NCBI GenBank assembly: GCA_035506295.1
Contig: DATJPR010000017.1
Span: 1-47,127, forward strand
Direction of reading: 5' to 3'
Origin: DATJPR01 sp035506295
Lineage (GTDB): Bacteria > Bacteroidota > Ignavibacteria > UBA10030 > UBA6906
Length of the DNA: 47,127 nucleotides
The translations under genes and the position numbers were made by a program. The notes beneath the pieces are model-generated. The model was not told the DNA's origin. It made no database searches and saw nothing but the letters and a program-made list of their open reading frames with translations. Positions 8,055-15,920 of the stretch are shown one piece after another (within the stretch, counting starts at the first letter, position 1; each line of letters starts with the position of its first letter).

Positions 8055-9287
8055 ATGATTCACCCCGACTATCAGGCGATCTCACACCGGTTCCGGCATG
8101 CAGGCCCGTGGACCGATGAGATTCCCATTGCCATCCCCGACGCCGGCGTCGAGCTGTTCAATCTCTCGTTTGTCAGCAAGCGCAACGAGTATTTGCTGGG
8201 GCGCGAGGGGTACCGTTGCGAGGAGCATAACCTGAATTTCCCGGCGGAGCGTACTGTCCATTCTCCCGAAGACGTGCTCATCGGTCAGAACATCGCCTTC
8301 CGCTATCCGCTGGTGCGTGAAGCAGGTTCGGGGAGAGGGAAACACCGCCACGGCGTGATCGTTCTCCACGGCTTGAACGAACGCTCCTTCAGCAAGTACA
8401 TACCGTGGGCGTTCCACATCTGGAAAAGCGTGCAATCGCCGGTGCTGCTCTTCCCTCTGACGTTTCACATCAACCGTGTCAGTCCGCGGTGGGCGTTCGA
8501 GCAGCAGGCAAACCTCGAAGGACGGAGGGCGATCGCCGGCAACGAAAACGTGCACCGCTTCAATGCGGTCATCAGCCACCGCCTCGGAACGCACCCCGAG
8601 CGGTTCATCTGGGGGGCGATCCAGTCCTTCTGGGACATTGTCGATCTCGTCCGGACCATCCGCCAGGGGAATCACCCGCATTTTGCAGAAGATGCCCGGA
8701 TCGATCTTCTCGGCTTTTCGGCGGGAGGATATGTCGCGCTCGCACTGATGCTGGACGATCCGGAAGGGCTCTTTTCCGACAGCCGCGCCGTCATCTTCGC
8801 CTCGGGTTCGATGGTCCGCGATGTGAATCTCTCGTCCATGCTGATCGTGGATCAGGCGGCGGAGGTCGCGCTGATGAATATGTACGTCAAGCACCGCCGC
8901 AAGCTCTCGGGTCCGCGCCTTCTCCACTGGATGGGCGAGCATCATGAAGGGCAATGGTTCAACTGCTTCTGCGATCTGATGCCCGACCGGGCGAAGCTTG
9001 ACCCGCGGCTCCGGCAGATCGCGTCGCGCGTCGTCGGGATTGCGAACACCAACGATTCCGTCTTTCCCTTCGGCGCGATTCACAATACACTCCAGGGAAA
9101 CCATCGCGACATCCCGGTCCGCATCGAGGAGATCGACCTCGGCATCCACGAGAACCCCTTCGCGATCCCGGCGTACGACTGGCGTGATCGGGCTATCATG
9201 ACGCAGTTTCTCTCGGTGCCGCTGTTCGGCACAGGGTTCGAGCGGTTTGTTCACGTGGCGGGATCGCATCTCGCGCGTTGCACTTAG
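8055..9287 (+). CDS. Alpha/beta hydrolase resembling the DUF6051 family
   Basis: 410 residues, ATG 8055, no clear SD. HGLNERS (105-111) is the oxyanion-hole type HG motif, and LLGFSAGG (218-225) holds the nucleophile elbow with S222. Further blocks are LLFPLTFHINR, IANTNDSVFPF (acid-residue region) and a C-terminal HVAGSH that may carry the catalytic histidine. There is no signal peptide, so it should be cytoplasmic. I connect it from memory with DUF6051 alpha/beta hydrolases; the substrate is unknown. The short gene upstream may be in the same transcript, and a 10-bp inverted repeat begins four bases after the stop. Confidence 0.7.
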   Translation: MIHPDYQAISHRFRHAGPWTDEIPIAIPDAGVELFNLSFVSKRNEYLLGREGYRCEEHNLNFPAERTVHSPEDVLIGQNIAFRYPLVREAGSGRGKHRHGVIVLHGLNERSFSKYIPWAFHIWKSVQSPVLLFPLTFHINRVSPRWAFEQQANLEGRRAIAGNENVHRFNAVISHRLGTHPERFIWGAIQSFWDIVDLVRTIRQGNHPHFAEDARIDLLGFSAGGYVALALMLDDPEGLFSDSRAVIFASGSMVRDVNLSSMLIVDQAAEVALMNMYVKHRRKLSGPRLLHWMGEHHEGQWFNCFCDLMPDRAKLDPRLRQIASRVVGIANTNDSVFPFGAIHNTLQGNHRDIPVRIEEIDLGIHENPFAIPAYDWRDRAIMTQFLSVPLFGTGFERFVHVAGSHLARCT

Positions 9288-9290
9288 TGC

Positions 9291-9342
9291 CGTTCCAACA
9301 CACTGATGGTACGGAAAAGCTCATGAGTTATATGTTGGAACG
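9291..9342. promoter_or_regulatory. 10-bp inverted repeat CGTTCCAACA / TGTTGGAACG
   Basis: The arms at 9291-9300 and 9333-9342 are perfect complements separated by 32 bases. The pair lies between the hydrolase stop and the mannanase start. It could be a terminator with a long loop, since no T-run follows, or a two-half-site operator for the carbohydrate genes. Only the symmetry is seen. Confidence 0.4.
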
Positions 9343-9348
9343 AACACG

Positions 9349-9389
9349 GTGCCCCTACACTCTATAAAAAGAATTCGTTGGAGGGGCAC
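9349..9389. repeat. Loose dyad GTGCCCCT / AGGGGCAC, REP-like half sites
   Basis: GTGCCCCT (9349-9356), followed by ACAC, pairs with AGGGGCAC (9382-9389) across 25 bases. The CCCCTACAC half matches the right half of the perfect palindrome at 19422-19451. It may be a decayed copy of the same intergenic palindromic element. Confidence 0.35.
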
Positions 9390-9444
9390 GAGTCGCCCGA
9401 TCTTATCCCGGCGAATCTTTTCCGTCCACATCAATCTGGAACCC

Positions 9445-10809
9445 ATGCGTCGATTCGTCCTCCCGGCTTTTGTCCTCGCCCTCTCCATTCTTCTCCCCGG
9501 CTGTCTCCCGTTTACTTCCGTTACTTCTCACCAGTCGTTCGTCCGGGTGCGGGGAACGCATTTCGTCCTTGACCACCGTCCCTATTACTATGCAGGCGTG
9601 AATCTCTGGTACGGCTGTTACCTCGGTTCGCCGGGTCCGACCGGGGATCGGCCGCGGCTTGTCAGGGAGTTGGACTCGCTGAAGGCGTTCGGCCTTGCGA
9701 ACCTGCGCGTGCTTGGAGCATCCGAGCAATCAACCATCCAGCATTCCATCAAGCCGGCGATCCAGCAGGCCCCCGGAGTGTACGATGAGAATCTCCTCGA
9801 GGGCCTGGATTTTCTTCTCGCCGAGATGGCGAAGCGGGACATGTATGCCGTGGTCTTCCTGAACAACTACTGGGAGTGGTCGGGCGGGATGGCGCAGTAT
9901 GTCGGATGGACGGACAGCACGCGCACCGCGGATCCCGAGAATTCGCCGGGCGGATGGGGTGAGTTCATGGATTCGTCGGCGACATTTTATGGAAAGCCAA
10001 GAGCGGTGGCCCTCTACTATAGATATCTTCGGGCGGTCATCGGCAGGCGGAACACCGTGAACGGGCGGCTGTATGCCCAGGATCCCACGATCATGGCCTG
10101 GCAACTCGCCAATGAGCCGCGGCCCGGGAGAGGTTGGAAGGCGGACGACCCCAGGCTTTTTGGTTTTTATCGATGGGTGGACAGTACCGCGCACTACATT
10201 CATCTCCTCGACACCAACCACCTTGTCTCGACAGGCAGCGAAGGGACGGTGGGGATGGACATGTCCGAACAGTACTTTCTTGAAGCTCATCGGTCACGGT
10301 ACGTCGACTACCTTACGCTCCATCTCTGGCCGAAGAACTGGGGTTGGTTCGATCCCGACAAGATCCGCGAGACGCTCGGTCCGTCCGAACAAAAGGCAGG
10401 GGCATACCTCGCAGAGCATATCCGGATGGCGAGACAACTCGGCAAGCCGATCGTGATGGAGGAATTCGGGATGTCCAGGGACAGCGCCAATTGCGATGCC
10501 GGTGGCCCGTCAACTGCCCGCGATCATTACTTCGGCGTCATTTTGAAAATGGTGTATGACTCGGCCAGGGCGGGTTCGCCGATGGCGGGGTCGAATATCT
10601 GGACGTGGGGAGGCGAGGGGCGCGCCGCACATCCCGATCATGTCTGGCGGGTGGGCGACCCCTTCGTCGGTGACCCGCCGCAGGAGCCCCAGGGATTCAA
10701 TTCTATCTCTCTGGGTGACCGATCCACGCTCGCCATCATCCAGGAGCACGCTTTCTCCATGCTCAACATCGGTTTCAGCGCAGTACCCCTTTCGGAGGAC
10801 AGGCCATGA
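9445..10809 (+). CDS. GH5 (subfamily 7-like) endo-beta-1,4-mannanase lipoprotein
   Basis: 454 residues. ATG 9445 opens a lipoprotein signal (MRRFVLPAF...LLPGC, Cys20); an upstream GTG at 9349 would bury the signal and was rejected. The TIM barrel has YYYAGVNLWYG, FLNNYWEWSGG, IMAWQLANEPRPG with acid/base E224, YLTLHLWPKNWGW, and IVMEEFGMSRDS with nucleophile E340. This block set is what I know from plant, fungal and bacterial GH5_7 mannanases, which cut internal beta-1,4-mannosyl bonds of mannan, glucomannan or galactomannan. The lipid anchor places it at the outer membrane or in the periplasm. Its stop overlaps the next start (ATGA), so it is translationally coupled to the GH28-like gene. 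Confidence 0.88.
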   Translation: MRRFVLPAFVLALSILLPGCLPFTSVTSHQSFVRVRGTHFVLDHRPYYYAGVNLWYGCYLGSPGPTGDRPRLVRELDSLKAFGLANLRVLGASEQSTIQHSIKPAIQQAPGVYDENLLEGLDFLLAEMAKRDMYAVVFLNNYWEWSGGMAQYVGWTDSTRTADPENSPGGWGEFMDSSATFYGKPRAVALYYRYLRAVIGRRNTVNGRLYAQDPTIMAWQLANEPRPGRGWKADDPRLFGFYRWVDSTAHYIHLLDTNHLVSTGSEGTVGMDMSEQYFLEAHRSRYVDYLTLHLWPKNWGWFDPDKIRETLGPSEQKAGAYLAEHIRMARQLGKPIVMEEFGMSRDSANCDAGGPSTARDHYFGVILKMVYDSARAGSPMAGSNIWTWGGEGRAAHPDHVWRVGDPFVGDPPQEPQGFNSISLGDRSTLAIIQEHAFSMLNIGFSAVPLSEDRP

Positions 10810-12371
10810 AATTCCGTTCCGCAATTGCGCTCGTCGCTCTCTCGCTCCAATGGGCGTTCGCCCAGCCCAACACCGTCAGCATCCTTGCGACCGGCGCTGT
10901 CGGCGATGGGACGACTCTGAATACCCAGGCGATCCAGCGCGCGATCGATTCGGTGGCGCGCATGGGCGGTGGGACCGTCCTCGTTCCTCCCGGGGTCTTC
11001 GTCTCGGGGACGCTCTCGTTGAAGAACTTCGTCACGCTGCATCTCGACAACGGCGCCACGCTGAAGGGAAGCCCACGACTGGAGGACTACACCTACGGCG
11101 GGAAACGGGTCGGCCTGCTCTTCACGCAGAACGCCCACGACATCACCATCGAAGGGGAAGGAACGATCGACGGCAATGGCGACACGTTCATGGACTTCAC
11201 CCGCGCCAAGGTCATGTCGGGCGAATCCGTGATGTACACGCGGCAGAAGGACAATTTCCGGAAGGTCGAATCCGGGCTCGGGGACGGCCCGGTATGGCCG
11301 AAAGACCGTCCGTTCCAGATGGTCATCTTCTCGAACTGCAAGAACGTCGCCATGCGCGATGTGAAGGTCACCAATTCCTCGTTCTGGACCCTGCATTTTG
11401 CCGACTGTGAGGACGTGATCCTGACAGGGGCGACCATCACCGGGAATCTCATGGTGGGGAACAATGACGGCGTCGACTTCACCTCCTGTCGGAACGTCAG
11501 GGTGTCCGATTGCGTGATCGAGACCGGAGACGATGCGATCGTTGTCACCGGCTACAATCACCACTACGATCTCCCCGGGTATCAGTACCTGAGCCACCCG
11601 TGCGAGAATGTTACCGTGACCAATTGTACGCTTGTCTCCCGGTCGAGCGCAATACGGATCGGCGGGTTCGATCAGAACCCGATGCGGAACATCGTGTTCT
11701 CAAACATCACCATCACGAATTCCCATCGCGGCATCGGACTGTTCGCGCGTGATGCGGGAGCAATCGAAAACGTGCTCTTCGAAAACATCGTGATTCAGAC
11801 GCGGCTGCATTCAGGAGACTGGTGGGGGAACGGCGAGCCGATTCACCTTTCGGCGGTGCGCCTGACGAAAGATGTCCCGCTCGGCGGGATCCACAACGTG
11901 CAGTTCCGCGGGATCATCTGCAAAGGGGAGGCGGGCATCCTGGTGTACGGGAGCGATGAGAGCGTCATCACGGATGTGACGTTCCAGGATGTCAGGATGG
12001 AGGTGACCGAAAGCCCGTTCACCGCGGTGGCGGGCGGCAACTTCGACCTGCGGCCTGTGCTGGATCCCAAGCTCCAGCTTTTTGCGCACGACATCCCCGG
12101 CATCTACGCACAGTATGTGAACAATCTCCGGCTCCGCGATGTGACCGTCAAGTGGGACAAGGTCACTCAACCCTTCTTCACGAACGCTCTGGATGTGGAA
12201 CACTTCGACGGGCTGGATGTGGACGGCTTTCACGGCATGGCGGCGCCGGGCGCGAAGAACGCCGCCCCCATCCTCTTGCGCGACGGCAGCCATGCCAGCC
12301 TCAACGTCGGCGGGCTGCGCATCGAAGAACACCATCTACGGTCGTCCTCCGGCGCCTCCTGGAAGAAGTGA
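10806..12371 (+). CDS. GH28-like beta-helix glycosidase, active-site His not conserved
   Basis: 521 residues with a signal peptide (MKFRSAIALV...WAFAQ). The right-handed beta-helix pattern is clear: GDGTTLNTQAIQRAID, IEGEGTIDGNG, and repeated short N/D-rich turns. The GH28 aspartates are present in NNDGVDF (D221, D224) and GDDAIVV (D242, D243). The following family motif G-H-G reads SRSSAIRIGG here, so the histidine is replaced by serine, and the R-I-K motif is not evident. Polygalacturonases hydrolyse pectin; this variant may act on another glycan. It is coupled to the mannanase by a 4-base overlap. The 3' end overlaps the end of the convergent GH5 gene by 36 bases. Confidence 0.8.
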   Translation: MKFRSAIALVALSLQWAFAQPNTVSILATGAVGDGTTLNTQAIQRAIDSVARMGGGTVLVPPGVFVSGTLSLKNFVTLHLDNGATLKGSPRLEDYTYGGKRVGLLFTQNAHDITIEGEGTIDGNGDTFMDFTRAKVMSGESVMYTRQKDNFRKVESGLGDGPVWPKDRPFQMVIFSNCKNVAMRDVKVTNSSFWTLHFADCEDVILTGATITGNLMVGNNDGVDFTSCRNVRVSDCVIETGDDAIVVTGYNHHYDLPGYQYLSHPCENVTVTNCTLVSRSSAIRIGGFDQNPMRNIVFSNITITNSHRGIGLFARDAGAIENVLFENIVIQTRLHSGDWWGNGEPIHLSAVRLTKDVPLGGIHNVQFRGIICKGEAGILVYGSDESVITDVTFQDVRMEVTESPFTAVAGGNFDLRPVLDPKLQLFAHDIPGIYAQYVNNLRLRDVTVKWDKVTQPFFTNALDVEHFDGLDVDGFHGMAAPGAKNAAPILLRDGSHASLNVGGLRIEEHHLRSSSGASWKK

Positions 12372-14189
12372 CCCGTTCTGCCGGGAGTACGCGATCTCGA
12401 TGCGCGCGACCTGGCTGTGATCGACCAGCGTGATCTTCACAAACCTGTCGGCCGCAGGGAAGTCCGTTGCCGTAAAAACCACCGGGCAGTAGAAGCCGTA
12501 GAAGTTCGTGAAGTTCGGGATGAAGTCGCGCCGCGATTCGCGGAGCGTCATCGTCTCCGCTGAAGGGCCGGAGAAGATCTCCATCCCAAGCGCGGAATCG
12601 CTCGTTGTCGCGAAGACCTTCACCGTTACCGTGTCAATGGCGCCCCCAAGCCGATAGACAATGAAGCTGCTGTCGGCTCCACGAACTCGATCCATGTCTT
12701 CCTTTGCCCTCACCAGGTCCTGCAGTGTCATAAAGGTCAAATCTCCTCCGTGCGCAAACCAGAGAGAACTGTCGCGCATTTCGTCGATGAGGAGACGGTA
12801 CGCGACGGATACAGGTCCCACGACGCGTGACGGCTCCGACACGCCGCTCGGATTTTGTGCGCGGATCCTGTAGTCGTACGAGTGGCCCACCATTGCCAGA
12901 GTGTCCGCGAACAGCGAAGTGTAGCGCGCCTCCGCATCGGTGACCTCCGAGGCGATGACTTTCCACGAGCTGTCCGCTCCTTCCTCCTTTCGTTCGATCA
13001 CGTACGACGTCGCCCCCGTCGATCCCTGCCACGAAATCTTGAACGGCGTCGCGATCGGGAGAAGACGCGGAGGCGCGGGAAGGGGAAGAGGCGCAGGTGC
13101 TTTGCCGGCGATTGCAGCTGCCTTCACGTGGAAGAGGGAATCGACCGCGATCTCGTCCCACGCCGACCCCGAAGCAAACCCCGGCCACCGGTACGCGTTC
13201 TGGTGATAGTAGAAACCGCCGTCGCGATTATGCTGGCGCATGCTCCAGATCATGATGCCGTTGATCCCATCGGCGATGACCGTGTCCAGGATCGCAGCGA
13301 TGTCGGGTGTGGGAATGAATCCGAATTCTCCGACGATATACGGCTTCCGGGTTTTCGCGAGGGCGCGGTTCTCGCGAATATAGTCCATGATCCGGTCGGG
13401 CCGGTCGTAGTGATGCGTCTCGACGATCCCGATGTTCGTGTCCGCGAGATAGTCCTCGGAGATCGATCTCTCATTCGCCCCCGCCATGATCAGATGATGC
13501 GGATCGAGGCTCCTGACGTAGGCCGCGATCATGGTATTCCACGAGGTCGGACAATCAAGCTCGTTGCCGGTCTCCCAGCAGAGGATCGCCTTGTCGTCTT
13601 TGTAACGAACACCCGTGACGGTATTGACCCGGTTGACGATGTAATCGACGGTTTTCTTGAAGTCGGCGATCAGCAGAGTGTCCGTCCAGAAGTCCGAGGC
13701 CTTCTTCCCACGGAAGTGCGCATACTCGGCCGGCCCTCCCCACCACCACCAGTTGTCGACGAAGGGTATGATGACCCGCACCCCGATCCTGTTTGCTGCG
13801 GCAAGCATGGTGTCGTACGAGGCGAACGCCTGTTCGTTGAATTGACCCGGCCCCAGTACATGTCGGACGATCGCGGTGTCATCCGTCTCCTTCCGCAAAG
13901 AGGGGACATACATCCGCACCACCTGACCTCCGGCCTGGTGGATCGCCTCCAGCGCATCGTTGATCTCGAACGCGTCCGCCGGCCGCCAGGGATTCGGCTG
14001 GGCGAACCGCATGTTGTCTTCGATGTAGACAAGCGTGGGGATGTTGAACGAGATGAAACGGATCGTCGTGTCGCCGTCCAGAAGAGAGTCGCCGCTTGCC
14101 GTCACGAAGTTCTTGAATTGCGCTTCAGCATAGTGTGTGCAGGACACGAGGAGCAGTGCGAACACGGCGTATCGAAAGGTGATGGTCAT
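12336..14189 (-). CDS. Exported GH5-type glycosidase with FN3-like module
   Basis: 617 residues. ATG 14187-14189 has AGGAG five bases upstream; an in-frame start ten codons earlier lacks this. The leader MTITFRYAVFALLLVSC may be a lipoprotein signal (C17) or be cleaved after AEA. The catalytic barrel has FVDNWWWWGGPAEY, ILCWETGNELD with acid/base E210, VETHHYDRPD, and YIVGEFGFI with nucleophile E288. An FN3-like domain follows at about 385-480 (SWQGSTGATSYVIERKEEG...YDYRIRAQNPSG), then a beta-rich C-terminal domain that may bind carbohydrate. The aromatic-rich active site resembles mannan-active GH5 enzymes. It is divergent from the 2-epimerase gene and shares its promoter region. Confidence 0.82.
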   Translation of the reverse strand: MTITFRYAVFALLLVSCTHYAEAQFKNFVTASGDSLLDGDTTIRFISFNIPTLVYIEDNMRFAQPNPWRPADAFEINDALEAIHQAGGQVVRMYVPSLRKETDDTAIVRHVLGPGQFNEQAFASYDTMLAAANRIGVRVIIPFVDNWWWWGGPAEYAHFRGKKASDFWTDTLLIADFKKTVDYIVNRVNTVTGVRYKDDKAILCWETGNELDCPTSWNTMIAAYVRSLDPHHLIMAGANERSISEDYLADTNIGIVETHHYDRPDRIMDYIRENRALAKTRKPYIVGEFGFIPTPDIAAILDTVIADGINGIMIWSMRQHNRDGGFYYHQNAYRWPGFASGSAWDEIAVDSLFHVKAAAIAGKAPAPLPLPAPPRLLPIATPFKISWQGSTGATSYVIERKEEGADSSWKVIASEVTDAEARYTSLFADTLAMVGHSYDYRIRAQNPSGVSEPSRVVGPVSVAYRLLIDEMRDSSLWFAHGGDLTFMTLQDLVRAKEDMDRVRGADSSFIVYRLGGAIDTVTVKVFATTSDSALGMEIFSGPSAETMTLRESRRDFIPNFTNFYGFYCPVVFTATDFPAADRFVKITLVDHSQVARIEIAYSRQNGSLLPGGAGGRP

Positions 14190-14222
14190 ACAACTCCTGT
14201 CGGAAAAAGACAATGTCAAACG

Positions 14223-14255
14223 CTTATCAAAATAATAAATCTTATCAAAAGAATA
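14223..14255. promoter_or_regulatory. Direct repeat CTTATCAAAAnAATA, 18-bp period, in divergent promoter region
   Basis: CTTATCAAAATAATA (14223-14237) and CTTATCAAAAGAATA (14241-14255) differ at one base and are 18 bases apart, within the 240-base spacer between the FN3-containing GH5 gene and the 2-epimerase gene. The spacing is near two helical turns, as expected for a regulator binding one DNA face. Candidate operator; regulator unknown. Confidence 0.4.
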
Positions 14256-14282
14256 GGCGGTTTTCGAAAGATCTTCGAGAAA

Positions 14283-14304
14283 ATGGCATCTGTATGGCGT
14301 CTGT
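14283..14304. promoter_or_regulatory. Tandem 11-bp repeat ATGGCRTCTGT
   Basis: ATGGCATCTGT (14283-14293) is directly followed by ATGGCGTCTGT (14294-14304). One helical turn per unit and position upstream of the 2-epimerase gene suggest a binding site, but chance is not excluded. Confidence 0.3.
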
Positions 14305-14429
14305 AAGTTAGCACGATACTTGCACTTGTTGAAGGGGTAATTCCCTCAGGCGGGCACCTCTACGACAAATCTCCTGCTTCCTGCCGTTCAACGACGCACC
14401 TGAGCTTTCATTCTACGAGGTGGAATGCT

Positions 14430-15824
14430 ATGAAAAAGGACGCGCAACTTGCCGAGACAATGTTGTCGATCCTCAACGAGGGGATTCTCAAACGGTGGTA
14501 TCCCCTGGTGGTCGACCGGGAATGTGGCGGTTACTATACCAACGTTACCAGGGATTGGACCCTTCCCGCCGAACAGGACAAAATGATTGTGTCGCAGGCG
14601 CGGCATATCTGGACAACTTCGAAGGCCGCATCCTTCCTTCCCGAACGAGGGTTCTACGAAGACGTGGCAAAACACGGCCTCCGGTTTCTCCGTGACGTCA
14701 TGTGGGACCACACTTTTGGCGGCTTCTACCAGATTCGCAGCCGGAATGGGGGCCCGACGGAAACGAGGGGATGGAGGGATGAGAAACGGACTTACGGCGA
14801 GGCGTTCGCCGTCTACGGCCTCGCGGCGCTGTACGCGCAGACCGGCGATCCCTCGGCCCTGGCAACAGCACAGACCGGATTTCATTGGATCGAGGAACAT
14901 GCGTTCGATCCGGACTACAAGGGATACTTCCAGTTCCTGACCCGCGAGGGGAGGCCGTTCGGGCTGAACGATCCGTATGTCTCCATCGCGTCGGACTCCA
15001 ATGAAGTGGGATTCAAGGATCAAAACTCTTCCATCCATCTTCTCGAAGCGTATACAGAGCTCTACAACGTCTGGAAGGACGAGCACCTGCGGACCCAGCT
15101 TGCTTCGATCCTTGCGTTGATCCGGGACACCATGGTTCACCCGCTGGGGTACCTCCAGCTCTTCTTCCATCCGGACTGGACTCCGGTCTCCTTCCGCGAC
15201 GCCGAGCCGGCGGTCCGCGAAGCGAACTTCGGGCTCGATCACATCTCGTTCGGACATGACTACGAAACAGCCTTTCTGATGCTTGAAGCGTCGCATGCCC
15301 TCGGGCTCGAAGATGACGTCAGGACGCTGACCGTCGGGAAGCGGATGTTGGACCACGCACTCGCGAATGGTTGGGACAAGGAACGCGGAGGGTTCTGGGA
15401 TGGTTCGTACTACTTCAAAGGTGACGAAAAGTGCACCGTTGTTCACCACACGAAGAACTGGTGGGCTCAAGCGGAAGCGTTGAACATCCTTCTCCTCTTC
15501 TCGCGCATCTTTCCCGATGGACCGTACGAGGAATACTTCCAGAAGCAGTGGGCGTACGTCGACAGCTACATCATCGATCATGAACGCGGAGACTGGTTCG
15601 AGGGGGGACTCGACTATGAGCCGCACTTCAGGGACGCGCCGAAGAGCCACATGTGGAAGTGCACGTACCACACCAGCCGCGCGTTGATGAACTGCATCGC
15701 GCTGCTTTCCGATTCGCCTCCCCGCGGCGCGGGAGAAGGGTTTGAGCCGAAGAAGGCGGAGTTGATGCGCTTCATCGACCATTGGAAGGCCCTCGCCGGC
15801 AGTCTCACCGTCCATTCCGTCTGA
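14430..15824 (+). CDS. AGE-family cellobiose/mannobiose 2-epimerase
   Basis: 464 residues, ATG 14430 with GAGG eight bases upstream, no signal peptide, so cytoplasmic. The (alpha/alpha)6-barrel signature of the N-acylglucosamine 2-epimerase superfamily is clear: RWYPLVVDRECGGYYTN, ARHIWTTSKA, GGFYQIRSRNG, KRTYGEAFAVYGLA, FGLDHISFGHDYETAFLML, and HTKNWWAQAEALN. Histidines in GHDYE and in CTYHTSRALM fit the catalytic pair of cellobiose 2-epimerases. These enzymes convert beta-1,4-mannobiose to mannosyl-glucose at the reducing end. The convergent next gene encodes the matching GH130 phosphorylase, a pairing known from anaerobic mannan degraders, which strongly supports mannobiose as substrate. 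Slightly longer than typical (about 400) owing to inserts and a C-terminal extension. Confidence 0.88.
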   Translation: MKKDAQLAETMLSILNEGILKRWYPLVVDRECGGYYTNVTRDWTLPAEQDKMIVSQARHIWTTSKAASFLPERGFYEDVAKHGLRFLRDVMWDHTFGGFYQIRSRNGGPTETRGWRDEKRTYGEAFAVYGLAALYAQTGDPSALATAQTGFHWIEEHAFDPDYKGYFQFLTREGRPFGLNDPYVSIASDSNEVGFKDQNSSIHLLEAYTELYNVWKDEHLRTQLASILALIRDTMVHPLGYLQLFFHPDWTPVSFRDAEPAVREANFGLDHISFGHDYETAFLMLEASHALGLEDDVRTLTVGKRMLDHALANGWDKERGGFWDGSYYFKGDEKCTVVHHTKNWWAQAEALNILLLFSRIFPDGPYEEYFQKQWAYVDSYIIDHERGDWFEGGLDYEPHFRDAPKSHMWKCTYHTSRALMNCIALLSDSPPRGAGEGFEPKKAELMRFIDHWKALAGSLTVHSV

Positions 15825-15847
15825 GCAGACCGGTGAAGATAATAAAA

Positions 15848-15883
15848 CAGGCAGGGCGCCCATCCACCAGAGGCCCCTGCCTG
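15848..15883. terminator. Bidirectional terminator between 2-epimerase and GH130 genes
   Basis: CAGGCAGGG (15848-15856) pairs perfectly with CCCTGCCTG (15875-15883) over an 18-base loop. AATAAAA precedes it and CTTTGTT follows, giving U-rich tails for both directions. It sits between convergent genes. Confidence 0.7.
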
Positions 15884-15920
15884 CTTTGTTACCCTCGCTG
15901 CTGCTGCAGCTGGGAGGAGG

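Noticed and set aside
8082..9269. Minus-strand open frame opposite the alpha/beta hydrolase gene
   Set aside because: Shadow of the GFSAGG-containing protein; no SD or motif.
14388..15863. 491-codon open frame on the minus strand opposite the 2-epimerase gene
   Set aside because: The plus strand has clear AGE-family motifs; the minus reading has no start signal and mirror-type composition.
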